Origin: Actinobacillus sp.
GTDB taxonomy: Bacteria; Pseudomonadota; Gammaproteobacteria; Enterobacterales; Pasteurellaceae
DNA: 64,000 nucleotides
Direction: 5' to 3'
Assembly: GCA_020026155.1 (NCBI GenBank)
Contig: JAHHQX010000002.1
Span: 1 to 64,000, forward strand
The position numbers and the translations under genes are program-made. The notes beneath the pieces are model-generated. The model was not told where the DNA came from and searched no databases. It saw only the letters and a program-made list of their open reading frames with translations. This document shows positions 1 through 8,737 of the stretch, piece by piece. Every line of letters starts with the position of its first letter. The first letter of the stretch is position 1.

Positions 1-162
1 TTTTGTGAATAAAAGGACAAAAAAACAGCTTTTTTGGAAAGTTTTCCACAATTTTATATTTTTAATTAGGTTATTCATTGAATAATTATTGTTCAATATA
101 ATGGTAATTTTTTTAGTTTAGGAATAATTTAGCTTATTTTTCTTATATCAAATCCATTTTTC

Positions 163-188
163 ATAAATTTTTCTGAAAATAAGGGCGT
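163..188 (-). repeat. Dispersed repeat, single half-site (copy 1)
   Basis: Read on the minus strand this is ACGCCCTTATTTTC followed by AGAAAAATTTAT. It matches the family pattern ACGCC-N3-ATTTTC-N3-AAAATTT with no partner in inverted orientation. It lies beyond the pepA terminator in non-coding DNA. The rest of positions 1-253 is AT-rich and shows no gene. Confidence 0.7.
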
Positions 189-197
189 CTACTATAT

Positions 198-230
198 GAA
201 AAAAGCCCTGAGTAAGTCAGGGCTTGAAAA
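198..230 (-). terminator. pepA transcription terminator
   Basis: The hairpin AAGCCCTGA/TCAGGGCTT has a short loop. On the minus strand it is followed by a run of T, so it ends the pepA transcript. Confidence 0.8.
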
Positions 231-253
231 TAGCTATTTTATTATATGTAAGA

Positions 254-1741
254 TTATTTTACTTGGTTAAGCAAGTATTGCATTACTAAGTGAACCGGAC
301 GTCCACTTGCACCTTTTTCTGCGCCTTGTTTCCATGCAGTTCCTGCAATATCTAGATGTGCCCAACGATAATCTTTTGTGAAGTTAGATAAGAAAGCACC
401 TGCAGTACATGCACCGCCCCAACGTCCACCAATATTTGCAAGATCTGCAAAGTTTGATTTGAGCTGTTCATTATATTCTTCACCAATCGGTAAACGCCAT
501 GCTTTATCTTGCGTTTCATTTGCTGCATTTAGAAGTGCTTCAGCAAGCGCTTCATCTTCCGTCATTAAACCACTATTGTGAGAACCTAATGCAATCACAC
601 AAGCGCCAGTTAAAGTTGCCATATCAATGACGAGTTCAGGATCAAAACGTTTGACATAAGTTAAAGCATCACAAAGTACGAGGCGTCCTTCTGCATCCGT
701 ATTTAATACTTCAACCGTTAATCCACTCATAGTAGTCACAATATCGCCAGGGCGATAAGCTTTTCCATCAGGCATATTTTCACAACCTGCCATTACCCCG
801 ATAACATTCAGTGGTAAATCTAATTCAGCAAGTGCATTCATTACCCCGAATACGGTTGCCGCACCACACATGTCATATTTCATTTCATCCATGCCAGCGC
901 CTGGTTTAAGGGAGATACCACCAGCATCAAATGTTAATCCTTTACCCACTAATACAATCGGTTTGGCATTTGGATTTGGATTGTTACGGTAAGTCATAAT
1001 AGACATTTTCGCTTCATTTTCACTACCTTGAGAAACCGCTAGATAAGAAGTCATGCCTAATTCTTGCATGTCTTTCTCACCAATGATTTGTACCTCAATT
1101 TTATTTGAGCGAGCCGCTAAACCTTCTGCTTGGGTCGCAAGGAAAGCCGGATTACATACATTCGGTGGGCAATTTGCTAAATCTTTTGTTTGTTTTACAC
1201 CATATTCGATCGCAACTGCTTCTTTAATAATTTCTGCAGCATTTGCTTCTTGTTCTGGTTTTACAAAGAAAATAATTTCTTCTAATGGAGAAGTATTTGG
1301 TGTTTTTTTACTTTTGAATTCATCAAACACATAACGTGCATCTTGCATGCTTTCAATCGCAAAACGAAGTTGCCATAAAAGATGGCGATCTTGCAAAGCA
1401 ATTTCATTTAAGTAACTTACAACTGTTTTTGCTTGTGTTTTTTCAATTTCTTTTAAAAGAGAATGATAGATTTTTTTGTAGTCACTTACGCTAAGTGCAT
1501 TCTCTTTGCCACAACCTACGACAAATACACGTTTTGCTGGACTATTTGGAACATTACGTAAAAGTGTAATTTCACCAGTTTTTGCGGTGATTTCTCCACT
1601 TTCAAGAAGGCTAGTTAGATAATGCTGAGTCAAATCATCGAATTCTTTTGCACTTGGGGTGAGCTGATGATCTTCAAAAACCCCGATAACGATGCTGTCT
1701 TGCACCGTATTAAGCGCTTGGTTTTTTGCAAGATATTGCAT
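254..1741 (-). CDS. pepA: Leucyl (cytosol) aminopeptidase PepA
   Basis: An M17 metallo-aminopeptidase of 495 aa that removes N-terminal residues, preferably Leu, from peptides in the cytoplasm. In E. coli the protein also acts as a DNA-binding accessory factor in plasmid recombination. The metal and active-site region is visible as [11 protein letters not shown] (about 265-275) and the family signature NTDAEGRL (347-354). Length is normal for the family. The ATG has GAGGA five bases upstream. The gene is monocistronic, divergent from lptF as in many gammaproteobacteria, and ends in its own hairpin terminator. Confidence 0.96.
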   Translation of the reverse strand: MQYLAKNQALNTVQDSIVIGVFEDHQLTPSAKEFDDLTQHYLTSLLESGEITAKTGEITLLRNVPNSPAKRVFVVGCGKENALSVSDYKKIYHSLLKEIEKTQAKTVVSYLNEIALQDRHLLWQLRFAIESMQDARYVFDEFKSKKTPNTSPLEEIIFFVKPEQEANAAEIIKEAVAIEYGVKQTKDLANCPPNVCNPAFLATQAEGLAARSNKIEVQIIGEKDMQELGMTSYLAVSQGSENEAKMSIMTYRNNPNPNAKPIVLVGKGLTFDAGGISLKPGAGMDEMKYDMCGAATVFGVMNALAELDLPLNVIGVMAGCENMPDGKAYRPGDIVTTMSGLTVEVLNTDAEGRLVLCDALTYVKRFDPELVIDMATLTGACVIALGSHNSGLMTEDEALAEALLNAANETQDKAWRLPIGEEYNEQLKSNFADLANIGGRWGGACTAGAFLSNFTKDYRWAHLDIAGTAWKQGAEKGASGRPVHLVMQYLLNQVK

Positions 1742-1876
1742 TTTGTCCTCACTTATTACTGATCTTATAAATAAAATACGTTATTATAAACCGTTTAATA
1801 CCCTTCAATTAGGGTAAAACGAATACAATAAAACTACCTCTTTTTCTCAAAAAAGCAAGTAAAACAAGGTAATAAT

Positions 1877-2989
1877 GTGATTTTAACGAAATATTTAAGC
1901 AAAGAAGTATTTAAAACGCAAATTGCGATTTTATTTATTCTTTTATTAATTTTTTTCTCCCAGCAATTGGTGAGAATTTTGGGCTCAGCGACTAACGGGA
2001 AAGTTCCGACTGATCTTGTCTTTTCCTTACTTACCCTTGGTATTCCTACGATGATACAACTTATCTTACCGTTAAGTTTATTTATCGCGCTTATGCTTAC
2101 CTTAGGGCGTTTATACGCAGAAAGTGAAATTACAGTGATGCGAGCATGTGGCGTTGGTCAAGGTATTTTGGTTAAGGTTGCCTTAATCCTTTCCTTATTT
2201 ACTGCTGTGTTTGCAGCATATAATACTTTCTATTTATCGCCATTAAGTTTGAAAAAACAAGCCAAAATTTTGGACGAAGCAAAAGCTAACCCAACGATGA
2301 GTCTGGTTGCTCCGGGTCAATTTGTTACTGTAGATAATATTGTGCTATTTGTGGACAATATCAAAAAAAATAACTTACAAGATATTTATATTTTCCAAAA
2401 TGCACCTGCTAAAAAACTTCAGCCATCTGTGACAGTTGCACAAAGTGGAACCATTAAATCATTAAAAAATGGCGATCAGATCTTACATTTAAATCAGGCT
2501 AATCGGACTGAGGGAACAGCAGGCGTTGCAGATTTTACCCTGACTCATTTTGATACTTATGAGGCTTATTTGGGATACAAGGCAGTTGGGGATCATCAGC
2601 GCAAAGATGAGGAAATGAAAACACTTCCACAATTATTAAAAACTCATTCTCAATCAGAAATAGCAGAATTGCATTGGCGCATTACCCTTATTGTTTCAGT
2701 ACCAATCATGGCATTGATTGCCATTGCGTTGAGTCGTGTTAATCCGCGCCAAGGACGATTTGCAAAAATTCTTCCTGCGTTACTTTTATATTTAATTTAC
2801 TTCTTACTCCAAAGTTCACTTAAATCAGCGGGATCCTCAGGGAAATTGGATGCGGGGGTGCTAATGCCTATTGTTAATGTCTTCTTCTTAATCCTGGGCA
2901 TCGTATTAAATAGCTGGAATAGTCCTTTAGTCTATAAATGGCGTGCTCAATTTAATACAAAATTTGCAAAAACAGGAGTAAGTAAATGA
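1877..2989 (+). CDS. lptF: LPS export permease subunit LptF
   Basis: An inner-membrane permease of the LptB2FG transporter, which extracts lipopolysaccharide from the inner membrane and feeds it to the LptC/A bridge. The 370-residue YjgP/YjgQ-family protein has N-terminal membrane helices (about 15-35, 55-75, 95-120), a periplasmic beta-jellyroll region (about 130-270) and three C-terminal helices. The start appears to be GTG at 1877 with AAGG upstream, because an ATG two bases earlier is immediately followed by a stop. Its last codons overlap lptG by four bases (ATGA), implying translational coupling. Confidence 0.95.
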   Translation: MILTKYLSKEVFKTQIAILFILLLIFFSQQLVRILGSATNGKVPTDLVFSLLTLGIPTMIQLILPLSLFIALMLTLGRLYAESEITVMRACGVGQGILVKVALILSLFTAVFAAYNTFYLSPLSLKKQAKILDEAKANPTMSLVAPGQFVTVDNIVLFVDNIKKNNLQDIYIFQNAPAKKLQPSVTVAQSGTIKSLKNGDQILHLNQANRTEGTAGVADFTLTHFDTYEAYLGYKAVGDHQRKDEEMKTLPQLLKTHSQSEIAELHWRITLIVSVPIMALIAIALSRVNPRQGRFAKILPALLLYLIYFLLQSSLKSAGSSGKLDAGVLMPIVNVFFLILGIVLNSWNSPLVYKWRAQFNTKFAKTGVSK

Positions 2990-4056
2990 TATTAAGTACG
3001 ATTGATCGCTATATTGGCAAAAGCATCCTCGGGGCAATTTTTGCAACATTATTTGCTCTTGTTGGTTTGTCTGCGATTATTAAATTTGTTGAACAATTTA
3101 GAAGTATCGGGGAAGGAACTTACGATATTTGGAAAGCAGGTGCTTTTACGATTCTGACCATTCCTAAAGATATTGAAACCTTCTTCCCAATGGCGGCCCT
3201 ACTCGGTGGCTTAATTGCATTGGGCGGATTGGCAAGTCGTAGTGAATTAGTCGTTATGCAATCTGCAGGGCTTTCACGTTTTAAAATTGCATTGTCTGTG
3301 TTAAAAGCCGCGATTCCACTTGTGTTTTTAACGATGTTAATGGGTGAATGGGGCGTTCCTCAATCTGAACAATACGCACGTAATATGCGAGCACAAGCAT
3401 TTTATGGCGGTGCAATTTTAACAAATAAAAACAGTATTTGGGCTAAAGATGGTAATAATTTCGTTTACATTCAACGAATTACAGATAACACTCAAATGCA
3501 TGATTTATACATCTACGCTTTCAATAACCAACATAAATTAGAAAGCATGACACATGCCGATTCTGCTCAATATGTAAATGGTGAATGGAAACTGGTTGAT
3601 CTTAAAACCTCTACTGTTACTCCAGATCGTGTTGTGACATCTACACGTCCTAATTTATTATGGAAAACAACCCTAACCCCAGATAAATTAGGGATTGCAT
3701 CGTTGCGCCCGACTTCCCTCTCCATTTCAGGGTTATACCGTTACGTTCAATTTATGAAGCAAACGGGACAAGATGCGAAAAGATTTGAGTTAACTTTCTG
3801 GCAAAAGATTTTTCAACCGATTACTGTAAGTATCATGATGCTACTTGCATTATCGTTTATTTTTGGACAGTTGCGTGGCGTGAGTGCTGGAGCACGTATT
3901 GTAACGGGAATTTGTTTTGGTTTCCTTTTCTACGTGATCAATGAAGTAGTGAGCCGTATGAGCCTTATTTATAATATTTCTCCAGTGGTGGGCGCTATCA
4001 TTCCAAGTATTTTCTTTGTGGGCGTCATCTGGTGGCTGTTACATAAGAAATCCTAG
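2986..4056 (+). CDS. lptG: LPS export permease subunit LptG
   Basis: Partner of LptF in the LPS-extracting ABC transporter of the inner membrane. The 356-residue YjgP/YjgQ-family protein has helices near 15-35, 60-80 and 100-120, a periplasmic domain, and three helices after about residue 270. The start overlaps the lptF stop (ATGA), so the two genes form an operon. A strong hairpin with a T run follows. LptF and LptG are paralogues; this one is assigned LptG by its second position and by its N-terminal DRYIGKSI sequence. Confidence 0.95.
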   Translation: MILSTIDRYIGKSILGAIFATLFALVGLSAIIKFVEQFRSIGEGTYDIWKAGAFTILTIPKDIETFFPMAALLGGLIALGGLASRSELVVMQSAGLSRFKIALSVLKAAIPLVFLTMLMGEWGVPQSEQYARNMRAQAFYGGAILTNKNSIWAKDGNNFVYIQRITDNTQMHDLYIYAFNNQHKLESMTHADSAQYVNGEWKLVDLKTSTVTPDRVVTSTRPNLLWKTTLTPDKLGIASLRPTSLSISGLYRYVQFMKQTGQDAKRFELTFWQKIFQPITVSIMMLLALSFIFGQLRGVSAGARIVTGICFGFLFYVINEVVSRMSLIYNISPVVGAIIPSIFFVGVIWWLLHKKS

Positions 4057-4071
4057 ACGATAAAAACAAAA

Positions 4072-4100
4072 ATACCAAGGCATGACCTTGGTATTTTTTT
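4072..4100 (+). terminator. Terminator between lptG and sodA
   Basis: A 9-bp stem ATACCAAGG/CCTTGGTAT with a five-base loop and a T run on the plus strand. It lies between the convergent lptG and sodA genes and could serve both. Confidence 0.85.
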
Positions 4101-4121
4101 ATCTAGAAATAATTCACTGCT

Positions 4122-4763
4122 TTATAAATGAAAATGTGGATTACCTGCATTTTCAAAACGTTCAGCTACATAATCCCAGTTAATGATATCCCAGAAACAA
4201 TCTACATATTCAGGACGACGGTTTTGATATTTTAAGTAATATGCATGTTCCCATACATCTAGGGCAAGTAACGGATAGCCTTCAAACCCTGCATATTTTT
4301 CACCCATTACTGGGGTGTCTTGATTAGGGGTAGATGCAACAAATAATGTACCGTCATTTGCTAAAACTAACCATCCCCAACCTGAACCAAATTGTCCAAC
4401 TGATGCTTTAGTTAATTCTTCGCGAAGTTTTTCTACAGAACCAAAATCACGGATAATTGCGTCTTTCAATGGACCTTTTAATTCGGTACCTACTTTCATA
4501 CATTTCCAAAGTAAGCTGTGGTTAGCGTGTCCACCAACATTGTTACGCACTGCCATGCGACGATCTGCAGGGATTTTATCTAATTGTGCTAGAATTTGAC
4601 CAGGGCATTGACCTTCAAACTCAGTTAATCCTTCCATTGCTTTGTTTGCATTATTTACATAAGCTTGATGGTGTTTGCTGTAATGAATTTCCACTGTACG
4701 CGCATCAATATAAGGTTCTAATGCATCATATGGATACCCTAGTGGTGGTAATGTAAATGCCAT
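4122..4763 (-). CDS. sodA: Superoxide dismutase, Mn type
   Basis: Cytoplasmic enzyme that converts superoxide to peroxide and oxygen. The metal ligands are visible: His27, His82, Asp169 and His173 (motif DVWEHAYYLKY). Gly77-Gly78 and Gln148 (in NQDT) are typical of the Mn rather than the Fe enzyme. Length is 213 aa. I place the start at the MAFTLPPLGY methionine, preceded by AAGGAG six bases upstream, rather than seven codons earlier. A FNR-like half-palindrome lies about 70 bases upstream, which would fit oxygen control. The gene is monocistronic. Confidence 0.95.
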   Translation of the reverse strand: MAFTLPPLGYPYDALEPYIDARTVEIHYSKHHQAYVNNANKAMEGLTEFEGQCPGQILAQLDKIPADRRMAVRNNVGGHANHSLLWKCMKVGTELKGPLKDAIIRDFGSVEKLREELTKASVGQFGSGWGWLVLANDGTLFVASTPNQDTPVMGEKYAGFEGYPLLALDVWEHAYYLKYQNRRPEYVDCFWDIINWDYVAERFENAGNPHFHL

Positions 4764-4831
4764 TTTTTGCTCCTTTTGTAACAAAGTAGTTTTTTATTCG
4801 TAAAATCTTCGTGAAAGTTTAGCATATTTTT

Positions 4832-4845
4832 TTGATATAGATCAT
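4832..4845 (-). promoter_or_regulatory. Possible FNR site upstream of sodA
   Basis: TTGAT-ATAG-ATCAT matches the FNR consensus TTGAT-N4-ATCAA in nine of ten specified bases and lies 69 bases upstream of the sodA start. FNR and ArcA repress sodA in E. coli. No experiment supports the site here. Confidence 0.4.
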
Positions 4846-4903
4846 ATTTATTTAGCTATTATGTTTTAATTTTAACCATTTAATCATAGTCATTAAATAA
4901 AAA

Positions 4904-4946
4904 CACGCCCCAATTTTCGGTAAATTTTTTCGAAAATTGGGGCGTG
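4904..4946. repeat. Dispersed repeat, paired inverted copy (copy 2)
   Basis: Two half-sites ACGCCCCAATTTTC face each other around an AT-rich centre, forming a long near-perfect hairpin. It lies 24 bases beyond the malic enzyme stop on the minus strand and probably works as that gene's terminator. Confidence 0.9.
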
Positions 4947-4970
4947 AATTATTCCTTTGATTTTAAAAAT

Positions 4971-6251
4971 TTATTTCGCAGTACGGGCTAATAATTGGGT
5001 CATATAGGTTTGCATATCAGAAATCGGATGACGAGCAACCCCTGTTTCCATTGCTGCTTTAGCCACAGCAGGTGCAACGCGGGTAATTAAGCGTGGATCA
5101 AATGGACTTGGAATTAAGTAGTCAGCGCCAAATGTTAAATCAGGATTATCGTATGCTGCTTTAATTTCAGCCAAAGGTTCTTCGCGCGCCAATTCTGCAA
5201 TTGCTTTAACGGCAGCCATTTTCATTTCTTCGTTAATCATGGTTGCTGAAACATCTAATGCGCCACGGAAGATAAATGGGAAACAAAGTACATTATTAAC
5301 TTGATTTGGATAGTCAGAGCGTCCCGTACACACAATCGCATCTGAACGCGCAGCTTTAGCGAGAGGAGGTAGAATTTCTGGTTCAGGATTAGCAAGCGCT
5401 AGAATTAATGGATAATTTGCCATGCTTTTTACCATGTCCTGAGTAAGGACACCTGCAGCCGAGCAGCCGAGGAAGATATCCGCTCCTTTTATTGCCTCAG
5501 CTAAAGTGCGCGTACCATTATCATCAATTGCATATTGTGCTTTTGTTTCTGTTAAGTTTGCATCGCGACCTTTATAAACCACACCTTTTGAGTCGCAAAT
5601 TGTAATATTGCTGCGTTTAACACCTAGCGCCACTAGTAAATTTAAACATGCAATCGCCGCTGCGCCTGCACCCGATGTTACCACTTTTACATTTTCAATT
5701 TGTTTATGTTCAATATGTAAGGCATTGAGTACGGCAGCGGCACAAATAATCGCTGTACCATGTTGGTCATCATGGAAAACTGGAATATTCATGCGTTCAC
5801 GCAATTTTTGTTCAATATAGAAACATTCTGGTGCTTTAATATCTTCTAAATTAATGCCACCAAAGGTTGGTTCAAGTGCAGCGACAACTTCAACAAATTT
5901 GTCGGGATCAAGTTGATCGACTTCAATATCAAAAACATTGATTCCGGCAAATTTTTTAAATAATACGCCTTTTCCTTCCATCACAGGTTTTCCTGCCAAT
6001 GCGCCAATATTGCCAAGTCCCAAAACAGCAGTACCATTTGAAATAACCGCCACGAGATTCCCTTTCGTCGTATATTTATATGCGTCTAATGGATTTTTTT
6101 GAATGGCTAAACAAGGTTCAGCAACGCCTGGTGAATAAGCAAGTGCTAAATCATGCGGCGTTACCAAAGGTTTAGTTGGTTCTACAGAAATTTTACCTGG
6201 CATTGGAAATTCATGAAAATCCAATGCTTCCTGTTTGAATTGTTGATCCAT
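4971..6251 (-). CDS. maeB: Malic enzyme, single-domain (lacks PTA-like domain)
   Basis: Oxidative decarboxylation of malate to pyruvate, producing NAD(P)H. The 426-residue protein has the malic N-domain with Tyr39 in [11 protein letters not shown] and Lys94 in [11 protein letters not shown]. The metal-binding segment FHDDQHGTA follows at 159-167, then the Rossmann motif GAGAAAI at 194-200. The sequence is of the MaeB type, whose usual length is about 750-760 aa because a phosphotransacetylase-like domain follows. Here the protein stops at the interdomain boundary, and the short stretch to the repeat hairpin holds no remnant. The gene is monocistronic. Cofactor preference cannot be read with certainty. 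Confidence 0.88.
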   Translation of the reverse strand: MDQQFKQEALDFHEFPMPGKISVEPTKPLVTPHDLALAYSPGVAEPCLAIQKNPLDAYKYTTKGNLVAVISNGTAVLGLGNIGALAGKPVMEGKGVLFKKFAGINVFDIEVDQLDPDKFVEVVAALEPTFGGINLEDIKAPECFYIEQKLRERMNIPVFHDDQHGTAIICAAAVLNALHIEHKQIENVKVVTSGAGAAAIACLNLLVALGVKRSNITICDSKGVVYKGRDANLTETKAQYAIDDNGTRTLAEAIKGADIFLGCSAAGVLTQDMVKSMANYPLILALANPEPEILPPLAKAARSDAIVCTGRSDYPNQVNNVLCFPFIFRGALDVSATMINEEMKMAAVKAIAELAREEPLAEIKAAYDNPDLTFGADYLIPSPFDPRLITRVAPAVAKAAMETGVARHPISDMQTYMTQLLARTAK

Positions 6252-6359
6252 AATGCATCCTCTTCATTTTATGTTTAACGTATGACAAAATGATTATAGA
6301 TAACTATGTTGGGAAAAAATTTGAAGCACCGCACATTTTTAACATTTTTTTAAAGTTTT

Positions 6360-7685
6360 TTATTTTTCTGGTGATTTTGATTCAAAATCATGGGGTGCTA
6401 AATCATCGCGTAATGACACCATCAATTGATCAATTTTGAAATTTTCAGTATCAATGATTTCAAACTTATAACGATCAAAAAGTACAAAATCCGTTTTTTT
6501 CGGAATCTTTCGAAGGCTATACATCATAAAACCCGCAATGGTTTCATAATTTTCATCATCAGGAAACGCGTCAATATCAAGTGCACGCATCACATCTTCT
6601 AACGGCGTAGCACCGTCAATCAGCCACGAAGTTTCATTACGGCGGATAATTTGTTCTTCTTCTGTAGACACCAGCTCACCCATCACGATATTCATCACAT
6701 CTTTTAATGTAATTAATCCCACTACTAGGGCATATTCATTCACAATAATGGCAAAATCATCGCCCGCTGATTTAAAAAGTTCCAATACTTCGAATAGCGA
6801 TAGCGTATCTGGAATGAAAAGGGGTTTACGTAATAAACTTGGATCAGTTAACTCCACTTCCTGAACATGTAAATATTGCGTGAGCAAAGTGTGTGTATCC
6901 ACATAACCTAAGATATTATCAATTCCTTTATCACAAATGAGGACTTTAGGGTGAGGATTTTCTTGGATAGTACTAATAACTTGAGCGCGATTAAATTTTT
7001 TATCTAAAAAAATGATATTTTCACGTGTTGTCATGGACGATGTTACAGTACGTTCTTGCATATCAAAAATATTTTCAATGAGATAATGCTCTTGTTCTTT
7101 AAGAACCCCTGCTTGAGCCCCCTCCCCAACTAAAGCCACGATATCTTCTGAGGTTAGATTTTCTTCTCTTACGGTCGAAATATTACAAATTTTAAAAAAG
7201 CCATTCGCAATGCTATCTAACAACCATACAAGAGGTTTTAAAATAAACATACTCAGTTTCATGATACGCACAGTTCGCAATGCAGTTTTTTCTGGGTAAC
7301 TCATTGCAATGCGTTTTGGAATGAGGTCTGCAAGTAGAATAAAGCTAAAAGTGACGAGAATAAAAGAAAGCCAACTTGCAACCGTTTGAGATACGTCGGG
7401 TGAAAAATACTGTCCAAATGCAATTTGCAAATGTGGTGTTAAGGTTCCCTCTCCAATTACCCCAGCGAGGATGGCAACCATATTCAATCCAATTTGTACC
7501 ACTGTAATAAAACGTCCTGGTGATTGTTGTAATGCAAGTACCTGAGCTGCCTTTTCATTTCCATCATTCGCTAAGGCTTGTAGTTTTAATTTACGTGCCC
7601 CCGCTAAAGATATTTCTGCGGATGAAATGATGGCACTGATGCCGATTAATAATAAAATAATTAAAATTGCTGTAACTACACTCAT
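6360..7685 (-). CDS. paeA: CNNM/CorC-type inner-membrane protein, PaeA (YtfL) family
   Basis: A 441-residue protein with an N-terminal DUF21 membrane domain (helices near 5-25, 65-85, 100-120 and 140-160). A cytoplasmic CBS pair follows (about 200-335, with SMTTRENIIFLD at its start), then a C-terminal CorC/HlyC domain. It aligns along its whole length with E. coli YtfL, reported as the polyamine exporter PaeA. Export of putrescine or cadaverine is therefore the best guess, but other DUF21-CBS proteins move Mg2+ or Co2+. The gene is separated from both neighbours. Confidence 0.85.
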   Translation of the reverse strand: MSVVTAILIILLLIGISAIISSAEISLAGARKLKLQALANDGNEKAAQVLALQQSPGRFITVVQIGLNMVAILAGVIGEGTLTPHLQIAFGQYFSPDVSQTVASWLSFILVTFSFILLADLIPKRIAMSYPEKTALRTVRIMKLSMFILKPLVWLLDSIANGFFKICNISTVREENLTSEDIVALVGEGAQAGVLKEQEHYLIENIFDMQERTVTSSMTTRENIIFLDKKFNRAQVISTIQENPHPKVLICDKGIDNILGYVDTHTLLTQYLHVQEVELTDPSLLRKPLFIPDTLSLFEVLELFKSAGDDFAIIVNEYALVVGLITLKDVMNIVMGELVSTEEEQIIRRNETSWLIDGATPLEDVMRALDIDAFPDDENYETIAGFMMYSLRKIPKKTDFVLFDRYKFEIIDTENFKIDQLMVSLRDDLAPHDFESKSPEK

Positions 7686-7769
7686 TGTTAAATTTATACC
7701 TTAATTTAAGTTTGACGTTTTTTATTCTACTCTCTCCAAAAATAAAGTATATGGCTTTGAAAATCACAA

Positions 7770-7809
7770 ACGCCCCGATTTTCATAAAATTTTTCGAAAA
7801 TCGGGGCGT
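7770..7809. repeat. Dispersed repeat, paired inverted copy (copy 3)
   Basis: Inverted half-sites ACGCCCCGATTTTC around an AT-rich centre. The element lies 15 bases past the rlmJ stop and upstream of paeA, and is a probable rlmJ terminator. Both arms carry G at the eighth base, so the stem stays paired. Confidence 0.9.
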
Positions 7810-7824
7810 AAACTCATACTTTTA

Positions 7825-8670
7825 TTATTCAGGTGTAATCCAACTTACTTTCCAATCGCCAGTACCTTCTGGTGTTAATACCTTATTAAGATAAGGTAAA
7901 ATTTCTTTCATTTGGCTTTCTAGTTGCCATGGTGGATTAACTACAATCATACCACTTGCTGTCATACCGCGCTGATCGCTATCTGGTCGCACTGCTAATT
8001 CAATTTGTAAAATTTTACGAATGCCAGTCGCTTCTAGTTCTTTTACCATACGTTTAATATATGAACGACGTACAACAGGATACCAAATTGCATAGGTACC
8101 TGTCGCAAAACGTTTATACCCTTCTACAATTGCATTCACCACTAATTGATAATCTTCTTTTAATTCATAAGGAGGATCAATCAGAACCAATCCACGACGT
8201 TCTTTAGGAGGTAATGTGGCTTTGACTTGCTGGAAACCGTTATCTTGTTTCGTCATAATATTTTTATATTGTCTAAAATTTTGACGAAGAAGTGGGTAAT
8301 CACTTGGATGCAATTCCATTAATAAAGCACGATCTTGTTCACGTAGCAGTTGTGCAGCAATTAACGGCGAACCCGCATATTCACGTAATTGTGGTTTGTT
8401 ATGATTAATTTTTTTAATCATATCAACATAGCGTTTTACAATTTCTGGTAAATCATCACGATCCCATAATTTACCGATACCAGTTTCAAATTCAGCGTTT
8501 TTTTGCGCTTCTGCACTAAAAAGACGATAAAGCCCTACACCCGAGTGAGTGTCTAAATAATAAAATCCCTTTTCTTTTTGTTTTAAGTTTTCAAGGATAA
8601 GCATTAAAACGATATGCTTTAATACGTCTGCATGATTACCTGCATGGAAGCTGTGTCTATAGCTCAGCAT
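7825..8670 (-). CDS. rlmJ: 23S rRNA (adenine2030-N6)-methyltransferase RlmJ
   Basis: SAM-dependent methylation of A2030 in 23S rRNA. The 281-aa length matches the family. The N-terminal MLSYRHSFHAGNHADVLKH and the N6-adenine methyltransferase motif DPPY (165-168) are both present. E. coli YhiR/RlmJ is needed for using DNA as a nutrient, which makes it an interesting neighbour for a competence operon, but the adjacency here is not functional evidence. The gene is monocistronic, with a repeat hairpin downstream. Confidence 0.93.
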   Translation of the reverse strand: MLSYRHSFHAGNHADVLKHIVLMLILENLKQKEKGFYYLDTHSGVGLYRLFSAEAQKNAEFETGIGKLWDRDDLPEIVKRYVDMIKKINHNKPQLREYAGSPLIAAQLLREQDRALLMELHPSDYPLLRQNFRQYKNIMTKQDNGFQQVKATLPPKERRGLVLIDPPYELKEDYQLVVNAIVEGYKRFATGTYAIWYPVVRRSYIKRMVKELEATGIRKILQIELAVRPDSDQRGMTASGMIVVNPPWQLESQMKEILPYLNKVLTPEGTGDWKVSWITPE

Positions 8671-8707
8671 ATAAGTCCTTCTTAATTAAGTAGTAAATTA
8701 AAAAATT

Positions 8708-8732
8708 ACACCGCACTACGTAAGTGCGGTGT
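8708..8732. terminator. Uptake-signal hairpin terminator of mrcA
   Basis: A 10-bp perfect stem ACACCGCACT/AGTGCGGTGT with loop ACGTA. It contains one perfect Hin-type uptake signal AAGTGCGGT at 8722-8730 on the plus strand and an eight-of-nine match on the other arm. It lies just beyond the mrcA stop, the usual place for paired uptake signals acting as terminators. Confidence 0.85.
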
Positions 8733-8737
8733 AAATG

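Noticed and set aside
1797..1815. Small hairpin TACCC/GGGTA in the pepA-lptF intergenic region
   Set aside because: It is only five pairs, without a T run or any matching copies, and is not distinguishable from chance.
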